A stretch of DNA of 64,000 nt. Source: Macrotrachela quadricornifera. Its lineage: Eukaryota > Rotifera > Eurotatoria > Philodinida > Philodinidae. A program made the translations under genes and the position numbers. Below are positions 63,554 through 64,000 of this stretch, one piece after another. The DNA lies in contig JAJEKB010020933.1 of assembly GCA_022393335.1 (NCBI GenBank), positions 124,001 through 188,000 on the forward strand, given 5' to 3'. A model generated the notes under the pieces. That model did no database searches. It was not told where the DNA came from and worked only from the letters and a program-made list of their open reading frames with translations. Numbering within the stretch: the stretch's first letter is position 1; every line of letters starts with the position of its first letter.

Positions 63554-64000
63554 AAGGTTGGTATGAAAAAAGAACGTTTTTTTTTTTCGCTGAAAACCAA
63601 TCAAAGGTTATCCAAGAAAACAAACCTCTGTGTAGATCTGAAGAGACATTTTCCAAGGTTATAAGCGAGGTATCTAATTCTCGAGCTAATTATTCGCACA
63701 TATGATATCAAACAATATTTGACTGTAGAAAAAGAACAAAATAGATCTAATTACTACTGTTATTATTTATTTACCCTCACATCCTCACCCTCACCCATCA
63801 AGCGAAAAACAGGTTTGATGATTATCGAATATTGGCTTGATTTGGGAGATGTAATGTTCAGCTTCTTGTAGTTTTCCAACTATCTGCAGGAGTTGTTTCT
63901 CGGATTGTTTTACCTATTTCTAAAATGCCAAAGTTTCTTCTGTTTTCTTTTCATTCCTCGCCACCTTTAGTTGCATAAACCGCTGAAAGAATTTTAATTT
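63554..64000. other. 3' flank, AT-rich
   Basis: A CCCTCACATCCTCACCCTCACCC tract lies at about 63774; similar GAGGGTGAGGG words occur at about 541 and 48888. No gene. Confidence 0.45.

Noticed and set aside
63772..63796. CCCTCA tract as telomeric repeat (also near 541 and 48888)
   Set aside because: Only two or three imperfect units each, internal to the contig and partly inside a hAT element.

Overview
The window reads as a piece of a small, AT-rich invertebrate nuclear genome, most likely a bdelloid rotifer (Adineta/Rotaria-like). The basis is the combination of very short spliceosomal introns (six of those traced are 53-57 bp), a dense load of small inverted-repeat transposons, and gene families that are expanded in bdelloids: arginine ADP-ribosyltransferase (ART) and ART-derived TPR proteins, NHL-repeat proteins, and LDLa/EGF-ectodomain seven-helix receptors. 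This is inference from family content; there is no rRNA, tRNA or mitochondrial marker to confirm it.

Layout. 0.3-1.8 kb: a decayed piggyBac element with terminal repeats and TTAA duplications. 1.8-6.1 kb: no intact gene, but a gene relic, a 0.9-kb fold-back, a microsatellite-filled inverted-repeat element and a mariner-type MITE. 6.3-11.1 kb (-): intact 1584-aa pseudo-ART/TPR protein with 27 TPR units. 12.0-12.7 kb: fold-back. 13.6-15.3 kb (+): ERICH3-like DUF4590 gene with one in-frame TGA. 15.3-19.0 kb (+): second pseudo-ART/TPR gene, apparently read on from the DUF4590 gene except for a 1-bp slip in an A run. 21.4-22.2 kb (+): canonical ART with one in-frame TAG. 22.4-23.0 kb: GC-rich foreign-looking block. 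23.8-24.8 kb (+): NHL-repeat protein. 25.0-25.4 kb: GH35 beta-galactosidase fragment lying between pieces of a piggyBac-type sequence. 25.6-26.3 kb (-): DUF2985 membrane protein. 27.6-30.4 kb: minisatellite array cut by a hAT element. 30.8-31.5 kb: ART-TPR pseudogene. 32.0-32.8 kb: Tc1-like element. 33.1-34.8 kb (-): sugar/H+ symporter. 36.8-38.2 kb (-): F-box-like ORF abutting a FAF1-like UAS pseudogene. 40.1-40.5 kb (+): probable tiny membrane-protein gene. 42.8-44.4 kb (+): SLC49 (FLVCR/DIRC2-type) transporter. 46.7-48.3 kb: large palindromic hAT-like element built of minisatellite. 48.4-48.8 kb (+): small hypothetical gene. 48.8-49.5 kb: hAT MITE. 50.2-53.1 kb (-): 972-aa P-loop GTPase. 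53.8-54.3 kb (-): multi-stop relic. 54.9-58.4 kb: fold-backs, a hAT MITE and a GC-rich palindrome. 58.8-63.6 kb (+): 1585-aa LDLa/EGF/GPCR receptor.

There is no operon logic here; the genes are independent eukaryotic units. The connecting theme is the ART/TPR family: one canonical ART with a premature stop, two TPR proteins whose ART-like domain has lost catalytic residues, and one ART-TPR pseudogene, all within 25 kb. The most informative structural observation is that two adjacent introns in the DUF4590/TPR locus look like ordinary ~54-bp introns that have each been enlarged to about 0.9-1.1 kb by an inverted-repeat transposon; for the first the arithmetic is exact once the element and one TTAA copy are removed.
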